Shown here: one piece after another, positions 47,602 through 58,816 of the stretch
Numbering within the stretch: position 1 is the first letter of the stretch
Layout: each line of letters begins with the position of its first letter
Assembly: GCF_030272615.1 (NCBI RefSeq)
Contig: NC_081408.1
Span: 199,561,341 to 199,625,340 of the forward strand
Direction: 5' to 3'
From: Cryptomeria japonica
Taxonomy: Eukaryota > Streptophyta > Pinopsida > Cupressales > Cupressaceae
DNA: 64,000 nt
The notes under the pieces: model-generated
The model's database searches: none
Seen by the model: only the letters and a program-made list of their open reading frames with translations
Told to the model about the DNA's origin: nothing
Made by a program: the position numbers and the translations under genes

Positions 47602-49726
47602 GAAAAGATACAAAAAATATTTAGTGTATTGAATACATGATAAATATTGGTATGTAGATGATAGGTGTAATAAATTTCACATAGATTTGATATGTCCTTG
47701 TGCTAAGAGGGTAAAAAAAAAATCTCTTTGTATGGAGGAATATTCAAAGAGGTTGAATACATCTCCAGAGTGGAAGATATGTTGTCTTGTGCACACTTTG
47801 CAAGGTTATTTTATAAAGTTGGTGTTAGCTTATATGATGGAGAGGAGCTCACTCAAAATTTGTGTGCATTGAAGTTCAAAGGAGAGATAAAAGGGTTGAT
47901 GAATTGTTTGATAAATGTTTGCATGAAAATTTTCCTTTTATAATTTTTGGTTAGTAAACATGGATTGGAGTTAGTGGAGCATCTAAATCCATATGCTTTT
48001 GGGTTGTTACAACAAGAAGTATAATGGCCGTGACAAAGCAATGCAAGTTTAAGGATGTAGAGTTAATAGGAATCATTCCACTATATGTATGTGATATAAT
48101 CTCTAGTGTTCCATATCTATATGAGAAATATGACATCTATTGTAGGTTAAAAAATTACTCAGACTCAACTTGAATGCAAATATTTTTAGTTGCATTCTTG
48201 TGTAGAAATTATAAGGTTGAATTGACTTGTACTCCTAAATTAACAATGTTGATTATTGCAACTAGACTAGTTGTTCTCAAGAAGGAATATAGAGTGTATA
48301 GAGAAAAAGAGTTCACTATCAAAAAGTGTAGCAAGGAGGATAACATCCAAATTCTTGGTTATTTGGAGAAATAAATGTCAATTATTTGGGTGATGTTTAT
48401 CTTGTGTGGCAAGACAAGATGCCATATTTCTAGGATGTGAGGTTCATAAACCCCTTTCCATTAAATTCCTATATAATTTTTGGATGAAAATACCCTTAAA
48501 GCGAGATGCTTTATCCAAATAACTTGGTTAAAATTAGAGATCCATTAGGGTATTGGTTACTATTATCATGTTTTAGATTATTATTAAACATTAACTCCAT
48601 GGAATGTGAGATGTTGTGGCTATAAGAAAGTCAAATGATTATGTAATATCATATAGGATGTCTCAAGCTTCGAAACCAATTTGTAGACCTTAGAATGTCC
48701 TAGAAAATTAGTTTTTGTCACATTATTTCTTTCAAAAAAAGGCAAACACATATTCACCCTCAAGTAGAACCATAAATTACGCTTTTTTACTTTGGCAGAT
48801 TTGGCTAACACATCACAACTTAGAAAAAACTTATAATATGAAGCGTATAAGTGTTTCAAATATTAATTTTGGCATTTTTTCTTTTTTAAATGTGTGGTAA
48901 GTTATTGAGGAGCCCTAGAGATGATGGAATAGGTGGCAAATTTTGGTTTGAATAATAGATATAGTAATCATCATTACAATCCTTCTTGAGTTTATTTCTA
49001 AGACTATTGTGGAAAAGTAGGTGTTTGAAGTTCACGAAATGAATTACAATTGTTATAAATTCATGTAACTCATCCTTAAACTCTTATATGCCCTTTGGAC
49101 TTGTAAAGAATATATAATATCATAACTATAGTTTCCCATTTTTAATAGAAGTTTCTCTTTGTTTGATGTTTCCCACATATATTTCATTGCATTTTTATTT
49201 TCCTCTATTGTATTGAATGTTCCAAATCTAACTAAACTACAAACATTGTAAGTTTAGCCCACATTTAGTCATTAATAGAAGAGACCATGATTAAATGTAG
49301 AACATGTAAGAAGTTTCCTATCTAGATATATTGACCATTGTCTATATTTTTGAAAAAATCAGATTATATTGAAGAGAATTATAATTGTAAAAGAAATTAT
49401 CATATAATCAATTTTTTTAATTAAATAAACAATTTTGATGATAACTACTAATCAAAAGAGAGTTTCAAAAAGACCTTAGAAATTTGTACATCTCAAACAT
49501 TAAAAATAGAATTAGCTAAAATACACATTGACATATAACTATTTTAAATATATCCATTAAACTTATTTTTACCTAATGTCTTTTTTTTATTAGATAAATA
49601 CTTTTGACAGGATTTATGAACAAGGAGTCAAAAGAAGATTTTGAAAAGACCCTAAAACCTTGTACATTTAGAACATTAGAAAGAATTAACTAAAATGTAT
49701 ATTAACCTTTAACTATTATAAACATA

Positions 49727-49812
49727 GGGCTTCGACCCATTACTCAAATGATTGATAAGATTGTGCCAAAGCTTTGGGTTGAGATATTCTCGCCTCAGTT
49801 CACCCCTCTATA
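49727..49812 (+). mobile_element. 86-bp tRNA/SINE-like insertion in copy A
   Basis: Copy B reads straight through ('aaacataccccatta'), while copy A has 86 extra bases. ACTCAAATGATTGATAAG resembles a Pol III A box (TAGCTCAAATGGT-type) and CTCAGTTCACCCC a B box (GGTTCAANTCC-type) about 50 bp on, as in plant tRNA-derived SINE heads. Flanking ATA occurs on both sides, too short to be convincing. Confidence 0.4.
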
Positions 49813-49976
49813 CCCCATTAAGCTTGTTTATAACTCAACAATTTTCACTTATAAAATCAAATGTTAGATAAAATCAATTTTCATTAAAAAAAATACTATA
49901 AAAATGAACAAATTCATCCTTTGTCGAACCCATTAATTTTTTTTTTCTTATTTTTTAATATGCTATAGGATAAGGC

Positions 49977-50000
49977 TGCATGTATGAGCATTGACATGCA
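49977..50000 (+). promoter_or_regulatory. Pair of RY motifs upstream of the LEA gene
   Basis: TGCATG at 49977-49982 and CATGCA at 49995-50000, in opposite orientations, lie about 80-100 bp before the TATA box. RY elements bind B3 factors of the ABI3/FUS3 type in seed-specific promoters. Function here is inferred from the motif and its place. Confidence 0.55.
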
Positions 50001-50043
50001 TAGTATATTATCGCAATACATCCTGCTCATTCTGACTACGACG

Positions 50044-50086
50044 TAAATAGCCAGCACGTTGGCTACAACGTGCCGGCTATTTAAGC
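50044..50086 (+). promoter_or_regulatory. ACGT-bearing inverted repeat overlapping the TATA box
   Basis: TAAATAGCCAGCACGTT (50044-50060) and AACGTGCCGGCTATTTA (50067-50083) are inverted copies with one mismatch around a 6-bp spacer. Each arm carries an ACGT core (CACGTT/AACGTG), the core of ABA-response elements. The right arm runs into the TATA box CTATTTAAG (50078-50086), and another ACGT lies at 50041-50044. The start codon is about 210 bp downstream. Confidence 0.6.
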
Positions 50087-50292
50087 TGCAAGGATCAGTC
50101 TGCAAACCTAATCAACAGCAAAGATTTCATGGGAAGCATATTTTATAGCGTAGATTTTGCCAGGGAAAGTACTTTCATAGCTTTGGGAAAAGCATCTCTT
50201 TTTTGCAAACAAAATATTGGGTTTGGGTGTATGCGATTACAGTATATTAGAGTTTGAACATAACTTTTGTGAGAGTTTAGTCTGAATTGAAA

Positions 50293-52179
50293 ATGCAGAC
50301 TGTGAAGAATACAGCTGCTGCAGCTAAGGAAAAGTTGAGTAACATGGCCTCTTATCCTAACCAGGAAAAGGACAGTACCAAGGCATCTGATCAGGACAAG
50401 GTACAGTTTTCGAGGTCTTTGTAATTTGTGATGATTTTATTGCAAATTGGTTTGTAGGATTTATCAATCACGCAGAGTTTATATTGATGAGTTGGAGTTT
50501 GGTTATTTTTGATATTGATGGTATGTGTTTCTCTTCATTAAACTATATTTAAGATTGGGATCATTTATTTAGAATAGTAATTAGGGTTTCCATGGTTGTT
50601 TGTAGTTGTCAAGATTTCTTGAAACTTTTGTTTTAGGGTTTTGAATTGATATATCTTGGTTATACAGTGCTGAATTGTCTGAATTAGAGATGGATAGATT
50701 GTATTAAATATTGATTTTGTTGTAGAGCAAGTGAATGTTCATAAGGGAAATTTTCTATGGTACTAATAATTGGACAACTGGATTGTTAGAAAATAGAAAT
50801 ATGGTTTAGTAATCTGATGTTTTCCGCTGTTTTCTGAGTAGATTGTGTGTGAATTTTTGTATCAATGTTTCGGATCATAGATCATTCGGATGTTTCCGGA
50901 GTAGATCATGTCTAAAATAGTATAAAATAGTAGATCATGTGTAAATTGTCAATGTTTTGGATCACGGAACTCCGTAATAACTCCGTAATTCATCATGGGG
51001 ATGTAGAGCTGTTTCTGACAACTGGATTGTTAGAAAATTGTCATTGTTTCGGATCACGGAACTCCGTAATCCATCATTGGGATCCGGAGTAGATCATGTC
51101 TAAAATAGTATAAAATAGTAGATCATGTGTAAATTGTCAATGTTTCGGATCACAGAACTCCGTAATAACTCCGTAATCCATCATCAGGATGTAGAGTTGT
51201 TTCTGACAACTGGATTGTTAGAAAATTGTCAATGTTTCGGATCACGAAACTCCGTAATAACTCTGTAATCCATCATCGGGATCCAGAGTAGATCATGTCT
51301 AAAATAGTATAAAATAGTAGATTATGTGTAAATTGTCAATGTTGAGGATCACGGAACTCCGTAATAACTCCATAATCCATCATCGGGATGTAGAGCTATT
51401 TCCGACAACTGGATTGTTAGAAAATTGTCAATGTTTCGGATCACGGAACTCCGTAATAACTCCGTAATCCATCATCGGGATGTAGAGCTGTTTCCGACAA
51501 CTGGATTGTTAGAAAATTGAAATATGATTTAGTAATCTATTGTTTTTCGTTGTTTTCTCGTGTGTAAATTTTTGCATCAATGTTTCGAATCATAGATCAT
51601 CTGGATGTTTTTGGAGTAGATCGTGTGTAAATTTTTGCATCAATGTAATCATAGATCATCTGGATGTTTTCGGAGTAGATCGTGTGTAAATTTTTGCATC
51701 AATGTTTCGGATCATAGATCATCTGGATGTTTTGGGAGTAGATCATGTGTAAATTGTCAATGTTTCGGAACTTCGTAATCTATCATCGGAGTAGATAGAG
51801 CTGTTTTCCGAGTAGATTGTGTGTTTTCTGAGTAGATTGTGTCTAAATTTTTGCATCTAGAACTCAATATCTAGAACTAGAGCACAACTAGAATGCATGC
51901 AGAGAGAAATATGATTTTATTTTTAAAGAGAATATTATGTGAAACTCATTTCAATATTGTCTTATTTAGAATAAGGAGCAAGGTGAACACAATAAAGATG
52001 AAAGGAGGGAGGAAGGTAGAGAGAACATAAGGAAGGAGGAAGAAAAGCGCGAGAGTGAGAGTGATGATCCAGTTTTGGGTGTTATAAGTGATGAAGATGA
52101 GGATAAGAAAGTTGAGAAAATCATAACCATGGCAGGGGCCACTGGGCCAGAGGTTGTACCTCCTGGTGGCTTCGTTTGA
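50293..52179 (+). CDS. LEA group-1-like protein, two exons (50293-50400, 51970-52179)
   Basis: Exon 1 (50293-50400) encodes 36 residues starting MQTVKNTAAAAKEKLSNMAS. The intron begins GTACAG at 50401 and ends TTATTTAG at 51969, in phase 0. Exon 2 encodes 69 residues to TGA at 52177-52179. The 105-residue product is very hydrophilic, rich in Lys, Glu and Asp, without Cys or Trp, and ends GPEVVPPGGFV. The MQxxKxxAxxAKEKxxNMA start is typical of the LEA_1 (D-113) family, which protects membranes and proteins in drying seeds and stressed tissue. Family members also often have one intron. The middle and C-terminus are divergent, so family membership rests on the N-terminus. Seed/ABA-type promoter motifs lie upstream. 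The frame is clean and splice signals are canonical. It is the only intact gene model I support here. Confidence 0.75.
50860..51850 (+). repeat. Minisatellite filling the LEA intron
   Basis: Six copies of a unit with GGATCACGGAACTCCGTAAT (starting near 50958, 51052, 51148, 51238, 51339 and 51436) recur every 90-100 bp, separated by AACTGGATTGTTAGAAAATTG or by GTAGATCATGT..TAAAATAG. On both sides is a ~65-bp unit with GATCATCTGGATGTTT and TGTAAATTTTTGCATCAATG (near 50875, 51590, 51650, 51712). GGAACTCCGTAATAACTCCG contains an internal repeat of its own. Confidence 0.85.
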
Positions 52180-52303
52180 GTACAAACACTCGATCAAAAT
52201 CTATACACGAGAGTTACAAGTTCCCTTGTTTCTTTTTCTCTAGTTTGTTTTTTAAATTATAAACTCTTTGTCTTCTAGTAATTTGAGGTCATTTTTTTAA
52301 TCC

Positions 52304-52309
52304 AATAAA
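52304..52309 (+). terminator. Poly(A) signal candidate of the LEA gene
   Basis: AATAAA lies 125 bp after the stop, following TTTTTTTAATCC. The length is reasonable for a plant 3' UTR, but no transcript evidence exists. Confidence 0.4.
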
Positions 52310-52734
52310 ATTCGTGGACAAATTCATGGACAAGTAAAGAGTTTTCAGATACTCCTCTACTCCATTTTAAGTTGTGAAATCTTTTTTATAAAGATATTAG
52401 TCTTTATAATGGGAGGTATGAAATTTCTCTAATATTGGTCATATTGGATAGCCATTCTGGAAGCTGAAATGCTTTTTAGTCTAATTTGTTCAGAAACATA
52501 ATATGTGGAAATTTATATTTTGTAAATGTTATTACAAATGTCATGAAAAGCTATATGCTATGTGAATTAGGTTGAACATGAATGGTATAAATAGAAGGTA
52601 AGAGTTATTTTCATTGAAATTACATAGTCTAACTTGATTATAGTGGTAGTAGTTTTAGAGTAAGATACATATCGTCAAAATAATAAAAATAGATCATGTT
52701 AAAATGAAAATTATTTAATCATTTTATTTACTCT

Positions 52735-53460
52735 TCTTACAATTTTACACACATTCTAAACACTTAGAATGGACAACACACATTCTAAAACACTTAGAAT
52801 GGGATCAAAACACACAATCTAGAATCTTAGAATGAAAATTATTTAATCATTTTATTTACTCTTCTTACAACTTTACACACATTCTAAAACACTTAGAATG
52901 GTTACTTCGAAAGGGTAGTTTACTCTTGTCTCACTGTTCAAATTATCTCATTGAACACCAAGATAAACAAGTTTTATACAACAAAATAAATTGTTCAAAT
53001 TATCTCATTGAACACTACACTAAGATAAGCTACCCATTCTAAATGTGTAATTACTAGGATAAACTACCCATTCTAAGTGTGTAATGATCAAGATAAACTA
53101 ACCATTATAAGTGTTTAGAATGTGTGTAAAGTATGGGTAATTTATCCTAGTGTAGTGTTCAAGTAGTTTTAGTTTTTCTTTTGTTGTGAAATAATCTGAA
53201 TAACAAAAGAAAAATTATTTTATTTGTTCGTTCAAATTGTCTCATTGAACACTAAACTAGGATAAACGAGTTTTATACAACTAAGGAAATCATTAAAACT
53301 ATCTCATTGGACATTATACCAAGATAAGCTACCTATTATAAGTGTGTAATGACCAAGATAAACTACCCATTATAAGTGTGTAATGACCAAGATAAACTAA
53401 CCGTTCTAAGTGTTTACAATGTGTGTAAATTTGTAAGAAAGTAAATAAAATGGGACAAGT
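52735..53460. repeat. Imperfect repeats of 'ttctaagtgtgtaatgacc' and 'acacttagaatgg'
   Basis: Multiple direct and inverted copies of CATTCTAAGTGT/ACACTTAGAATG words, with 'agataaactaccca' and 'tctcattgaacacta' blocks. Copy A has one set only (about 45395-45440). Confidence 0.7.
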
Positions 53461-53989
53461 TTATTTTTAATGTAAGAAGAGTAAACAAAATGAGAAGTTT
53501 ATTTTCAATGAATAGTATGTAAATTTGTAACAAGAATTAAATTTATGTAGAATATAATACAAAGAAAAAAGCGGGTCAAGTTGAAGGATAAGAGAAAGTC
53601 AAAAGTCAAGTAATCAGTCAATTTTTTTTCAAAACAATTGTTTAGGACAACTAACAATTGTTTAGGACAATTATATAACTATATCTATATAACTATATAT
53701 GTGAAAGGTAGTAGAAACACATTGCATAAATTTTCTTAGCTCACACTAGTTCTTAGATCAAAATAGGAAATTTAACACACTAGAAAATGTCTCTTAGATC
53801 CAATTAGGAATTTAAAACACTAGGAAATGACACAATGGAAAATATACATATAAGCTAAGCCTTGTGACCATGGGAAAACAGATAAAATGGAAAAATGGAA
53901 AATTAACATGATAAGCTAAGCCTTTGACCATGGGAAAAAGGAAAAGGATAAGAATGCTAAAATTTATGATAAAATTTACCTAAGAGATG

Positions 53990-54870
53990 GAAAATAATGC
54001 GATCTTGTGAAATTGTATGCAATTTCTAAAATTATAGTTTCAATTTTTTTGGATCTTTTCTAAATCTAATTTTGAAACATATAGAACATATAATGCAAAA
54101 TTGTGTTAATAGTTTCAATTTTTGGTGGATCTCTTCTCAATCTAATTTAGAAACATATAATGTGAAATTGTAAGTGTATACAATTTTCATAATTATTTTT
54201 TCAAAAGGTTTCTAGAAACATATAATGTGAAATTGTGAGGCTATGCAATTTTCATAATTATAATTTCAAAATGTTTGGATCTCTTCTTAATGTAACCTAG
54301 TTTCTTACTTAGAAACATAATCATAATTTCAAAAGTTTTTGATCTTTTATCAATGTAATCTAGAATCTAACTTAGAAATATATAACGTGATATTGTGAGG
54401 GTATGCAATTTTCATAATTATAGTTTCAAAAGGTTTATATCTCTTCTCAATGTAACCTAGAAACAACCTAGAAACATATAATGTGAAACTGATAGGGTAT
54501 GCAATTTTCATAATTATAGTTTTAAAAGGTTTGGATCTCTTCTCAATGTAAGCAAAAGGTTTGGATCTCTTGTCAAAGTAATTGAAATTGAAATTGGAAA
54601 TTGTGAGGATATACAATTTTCATAATTATAGTTTCAAGTGGTTTTAAGTCTTTAGGATTAAAAAGAGATGGACAATAAAATTTTGTGGCTATGCAATTTT
54701 CATAATTATAGTTTCAAAAGGTTTAAAGTCTTTAGGATCAAAAAGAGATGGACAATAAATTTTTGAGGCTATGAAATTTTCATTATTATAGATTCAAAAG
54801 GTTTAAATATTATGAGGATTCTAGATAGAGATTGTGAGGGTATGCAATTCCCATAATTATGGTTTCAAAA
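53990..54870. repeat. Minisatellite with ATGCAATTTTCATAATTATA core
   Basis: About ten units of 65-110 bp, each with a CAATTTTCATAATTATA-like core followed by GTTTCAAAAGGTTT and often 'ggatctcttctcaatgtaacctag'. Copy A keeps only 'aacataatgtgaaattgtggtttcaaag' at about 45905, so the array expanded in copy B. Confidence 0.85.
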
Positions 54871-55804
54871 GGTTTATAGTAGATCTTACAAGAATTTGTA
54901 GAATTGGGAAGAAGATAGATATTATAGAGAGTAATGTAGCCTTAGATAAGGAATTTTGGAATCCAAAAGTATTTACAATAAAGTGAATGTCTAATCTAAA
55001 GAGTGGAGAACCTTTATCTTACAAGTTGTTCAAAGCATAAGAAATATTGATTTTTATTCATATGATGTTGAGATTAGTATAAATATTTTGATCAATGGGT
55101 CTCACAATGGAGGTTTATTTTTATTTTAGCAAAATCCCTTTAGATAAGTAAATTTAGTTTTCAAGGATGAAGTTGTGAGAGTACATGATTTTTTAGTACT
55201 CTTTAGAAATACAAAAGGTGTCATTGATATCCAAGAGGAAGGATTTTAAGGGTCTAACTTGTAAGAAAGTTTATACTATGTTATGAATAAAGGGATGATG
55301 TAATGATATTACTACCAATACCAATATCGAAGAGGAAGGATTTTCATAAGAAATTTTACTCTATAAGTTATAAAGAAGAAAGAGTCATGTAATGATATTA
55401 CTTTGAGCCCAAGAAAGGGAAAAGTGATTAATATTATATAGTTGAATTAAGGAAGACATTAGCTTGATAGGTATGTTATCAATCATGAGATACTAGTTCA
55501 AATACATACATGGGTTTAACAGATATACAATGTTTTTATAGATAGCTCAATAGATTTTCATGTGGAAAATTCGTAAACTATTGATGGAGCATTTTCCCAA
55601 AACCATTATTGCTATTTGGATAGATAGGTAGATCTTCCTACATGTACAACTAGCAAGGTGAAGGGAAAGATCAAGGTGGTGAGGAAGTTGAACATCTTAT
55701 CAAGAGGAAGAACAAGATAAGTGTCACTTCCATGGGATGAAAAGGTATGGAAAATATTTAGTGTATCCATTGTACATGATATCTAGAGGGAAGGTGTAAG
55801 AAAT

Positions 55805-56040
55805 TATTTTATTCTATGTAAATTTGATTCCTTCTTGTGCAAGGTGGGTGAGAAATAAAATCTATTTTTATGAAGAAAATTCAAAGGGTTGAATACATCT
55901 AAAAAGTGAAAAACTCTTTGATTCTGTGTAGATTTGATCCCTTCTTGTGCTAGGTGGGTGAGAAAATAAAATCTCTTTGTATGAGAAAAATTCAAAGAGG
56001 TTGAATACATCTCAAAAGTGGAAGATAGGTTGTCTTGCAC
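55805..56040. repeat. Tandem duplication of a ~115-bp unit
   Basis: TTTGATTCCTTCTTGTGC..GGTGGGTGAGAAATAAAATC and TTTGATCCCTTCTTGTGC..GGTGGGTGAGAAAATAAAATC occur in tandem. Copy A has one unit (about 47685-47790). Confidence 0.75.
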
Positions 56041-57926
56041 TACTCTTTGCAAGGTTAGTTTATAAGGTCATTATTATCTTACATGATGGAGGGGAACTCA
56101 CAGAAAATTTGTGTTCATTGAAGTTGAAAGGATAGATAAAAGGCTTGATGACTTGTTTGATACATGTTTGCATGCAAAAAATTTCTCTTGTAATTTGGTT
56201 TGTAAACATGGATTGGAGTTAGTAGAGCATCAAAATCCATATGCTTTAGGGTTGTTACAACAAGGAGTATAAATGACCATGACAAAAGATGTAGAATTAA
56301 TAGGCATCATTACATTAGATGTTTGTGATATTTCCATATCTATAGGAGAAGTATGTGATCTATTGTACATAAAAAAATAGTTAGGCTCAAATTGAATGGT
56401 AAAAAATATTTTTATTTTGCATCCTTGTGTTAGAAATTATAAGGTTACATTGATTAGTACTCCTAAATTAACAATGTTTATTACTACGGCTAGAATGGTT
56501 TTTGTAAAGAAGGAAGTTGAAAGAGTTCACTATCAAAAGGATTAGCAAGGAAGATTTCATCCACTTTAGGCTATTTGGATAAATAAATGTCAATTTTTTT
56601 GGGTGATTTTTATCTTGTGTGTCAAGATAAGATGCCATGTTTCTAGGGTGAAAGGTTCATCAACCCTTTTCCATTAAATCCATATATCATTTGGAGATAA
56701 AATCTCCTTAAAGACAGAGGTTTTATCAAAAGAACTTGTTAAAATTGGAGGTCCATTCAGTTATTGCTTGCTATTATCATGTTTTGGATTAGTATTAAAC
56801 ATTAACATCATGGAATGCGAGATGTTGTGGCCGTAAGAAAGTCAAAATATTATCTAACATCATATAGGATGTCTCAAGGAATATTTGAATCTAAGATGTA
56901 GACCTTAGAATGTCCTAGAAAATTGGTTTTCATTACATTATTTTATTGAATAAAAGGAAAACAAATGATAATATTTGAGTAGAAACATAAAATATGCTTT
57001 CTTATTTTGATAGATTTGGCCAACACAACACAATTTAGAAAAAACATAGAATATGAAGGGTATAAGTGTTTCAAATATTAATTTTGGCATTTGATATATA
57101 TATTTTTAAATGTGTGGTGGGTCATTGGGGAGTCCTAGAGTTGATGGAATAGGTAGCAATTTTGGGCTTGAATAATAGAGATAGTAATTATCATTATAAT
57201 CATTCTTGAGTTTATTTTCTAAGACTATTGTTAGGAAATGGATTACAATTGTTAGGAATTCATGTAACTCATACTATAACTCTTATATGTCCTTTGGACT
57301 TGTAAAGGATATATAATGCCATAAGTTTTCTCTTTGGTTGAGGCTCCCTAGGTATATCTCATTGTTTTCTCCTTTTCTTCTATTGTATTGAATGTTCCAA
57401 ATCTAATTGAATTACAAACATTGTAAGTTTAATTAGTAATCAAAGAAATCATGAATAAATGTAGAACATGTAATAAGTTTCCTTTCTATTTAGTGATCTC
57501 TGGCTATATTTTTTAAACAATTATAATTGTCAGAATATGTCATATACCCAATTTTTTTATTAGATAAATACTTTTTAATGAGAAATATGAACCAAAAGAG
57601 AGAGTCAAAAAGACCCCAAAACTTTGTACATCTCAAACATTAAGTATATTAGCTAGAGTATATATTGACATATAACTATTTTAAATATATCCCATTAAAC
57701 TTGTTTTCACTTAAAATTTTTGTATAAGCAATATTTTTTATTAGATGAATAAATTTAATTGGAACTACAAACTATGAAAGAAAGAATATTTTGACAAAAC
57801 CCAAAAACCTTGTACATCTCAAACATGAGAAAGAATTAACTAAAATTTATATTAACATATAACTATTTTAAACATACCCCATTACACTTTTTAATTGCTT
57901 GACATTTTTTCATTTATAAAATCTAA

Positions 57927-58705
57927 TTCAAGAGAATCTCTGGTTCATGGAAATCTTGCATCAACCAAAAATATTTCCTTTCTATTTTGCTTTTTGTTTA
58001 AAGTTTCAACATTTCTTCCCATGTTTCCTAGATTTGGCTCACCGGAACCTGTGGAGTTGGATTTTTCTTGAGGACTTGATCATATACTTTATTCCCAAAC
58101 TGTGGATCATTTGAATCATTTCCCGGTAAGTTATCGCTACCAATTTTCAAGACAATTTTTTGGTACCTGTTGCTAGGTTGTAATCTATCGGGATCTACCG
58201 GATCCCTTTCATAGCTTACGGAGCCTTGAGCATTGATTCCAATGTTCCTTGGTGTGTGACCGACCTTTCCCCATGATCTACACTTCATCCTTTGAATTTT
58301 TCGGAGGAATTTCTTTGCCGGAGGCCGACCTTGTTGGTTTTACATGTTAGGTTTTGTTCTTCGGGTTTTGATCCCTTTCTTGACCAATCGGATTCCGTTG
58401 GATCATATAAATCATTTTAATAGAAAATTATAATGTATCTAAGAAGTTAGACAAAGAATATAATATATATCCTAAGATTTGAGGTCTCGGTTGTGACTTG
58501 TTCTATATTTTGAGCATGTTCTAGCAGGCCTGTGATCCGGTTACTGTAACCCGGTTGTCACTGGTTGGCTGTAATCAGTTTTCATGATATAATTCATTCA
58601 ATTTTGCATTGCCTCCATCATATCCTTGTGTTTCTGTTTTGTTTACTCATACTGACTGACCCAGATTGATCTCTTTGAGGTCCCTCCTAACTGGTGACTA
58701 CACCA
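57927..58705 (+). repeat. Gyp-F 5' LTR
   Basis: Aligns with 63378 onward ('gttcatgg.aatcttgcatcaaccaa' in both). The 3' LTR starts TGTAGGAGCATCC; the 5' copy has decayed to TTCAAGAGAATCT, so its TG is lost. The end is near CACCA at 58705, or CA at 58702. The 86-codon ORF on the minus strand at 58028-58288 is chance. Confidence 0.8.
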
Positions 58706-58707
58706 AG

Positions 58708-58719
58708 TGGCATCAGAGT
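58708..58719 (+). other. Gyp-F primer-binding site
   Basis: TGGCATCAGAGT differs from the Met-initiator complement TGGTATCAGAGC at two transitions. Confidence 0.75.
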
Positions 58720-58816
58720 GAGCTTTCATTCTGGAGATTGTGTTATCCTGAGAAATTTTTGTTGTAGGGTGGCCGATTGTGGATCCGACTTGTAGCTACA
58801 AAAGATTGGCATAAAG

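Larger units (their letters stand above)
45027..49870 (-). repeat. Long direct repeat, copy A
   Basis: Collinear with 52548-57926 after removing the solo LTR and other indels. Matching blocks: 45030-45150/52550-52665, 45440-45610/53470-53650, 45710-45990/53750-54940, 46080-46700/55020-55740, 47607-49726/55745-57890 (for example 'tgtagaccttagaatgtcctagaaaattrg' in both). No protein domain found; short ORFs at 47687-48374 are not conserved as open frames in copy B. It may be an old LTR plus leader of Gyp-E or a segmental duplication; strand is set by the first view. Confidence 0.75.
52548..57926 (-). repeat. Long direct repeat, copy B
   Basis: Diverged counterpart of 45027-49870, beginning about 370 bp after the LEA stop codon. 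It is longer because of three local expansions (52735-53460, 53990-54870, 55805-56040) and lacks the solo LTR and SINE-like insert of copy A. It is cut at 57926 by Gyp-F. No domain recognised; the ORF at 54350-54616 comes from a minisatellite. Confidence 0.75.

Noticed and set aside
47687-48374. Overlapping ORFs of 61-71 codons in copy A
   Set aside because: Copy B has stops and frameshifts throughout the same stretch, and no domain is seen.
50953-51480. Regular repeats resembling a CRISPR array
   Set aside because: The spacers are themselves repeated and the context is a plant intron; it is a minisatellite.
51946-52197. 83-codon minus-strand ORF
   Set aside because: Shadow of LEA exon 2 on the other strand.
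54350-54616. 88-codon minus-strand ORF with internal repeats
   Set aside because: It is the translation of the minisatellite at 53990-54870.
55804-56052. 82-codon minus-strand ORF with an internal duplication
   Set aside because: Produced by the tandem duplication in copy B; not open in copy A.
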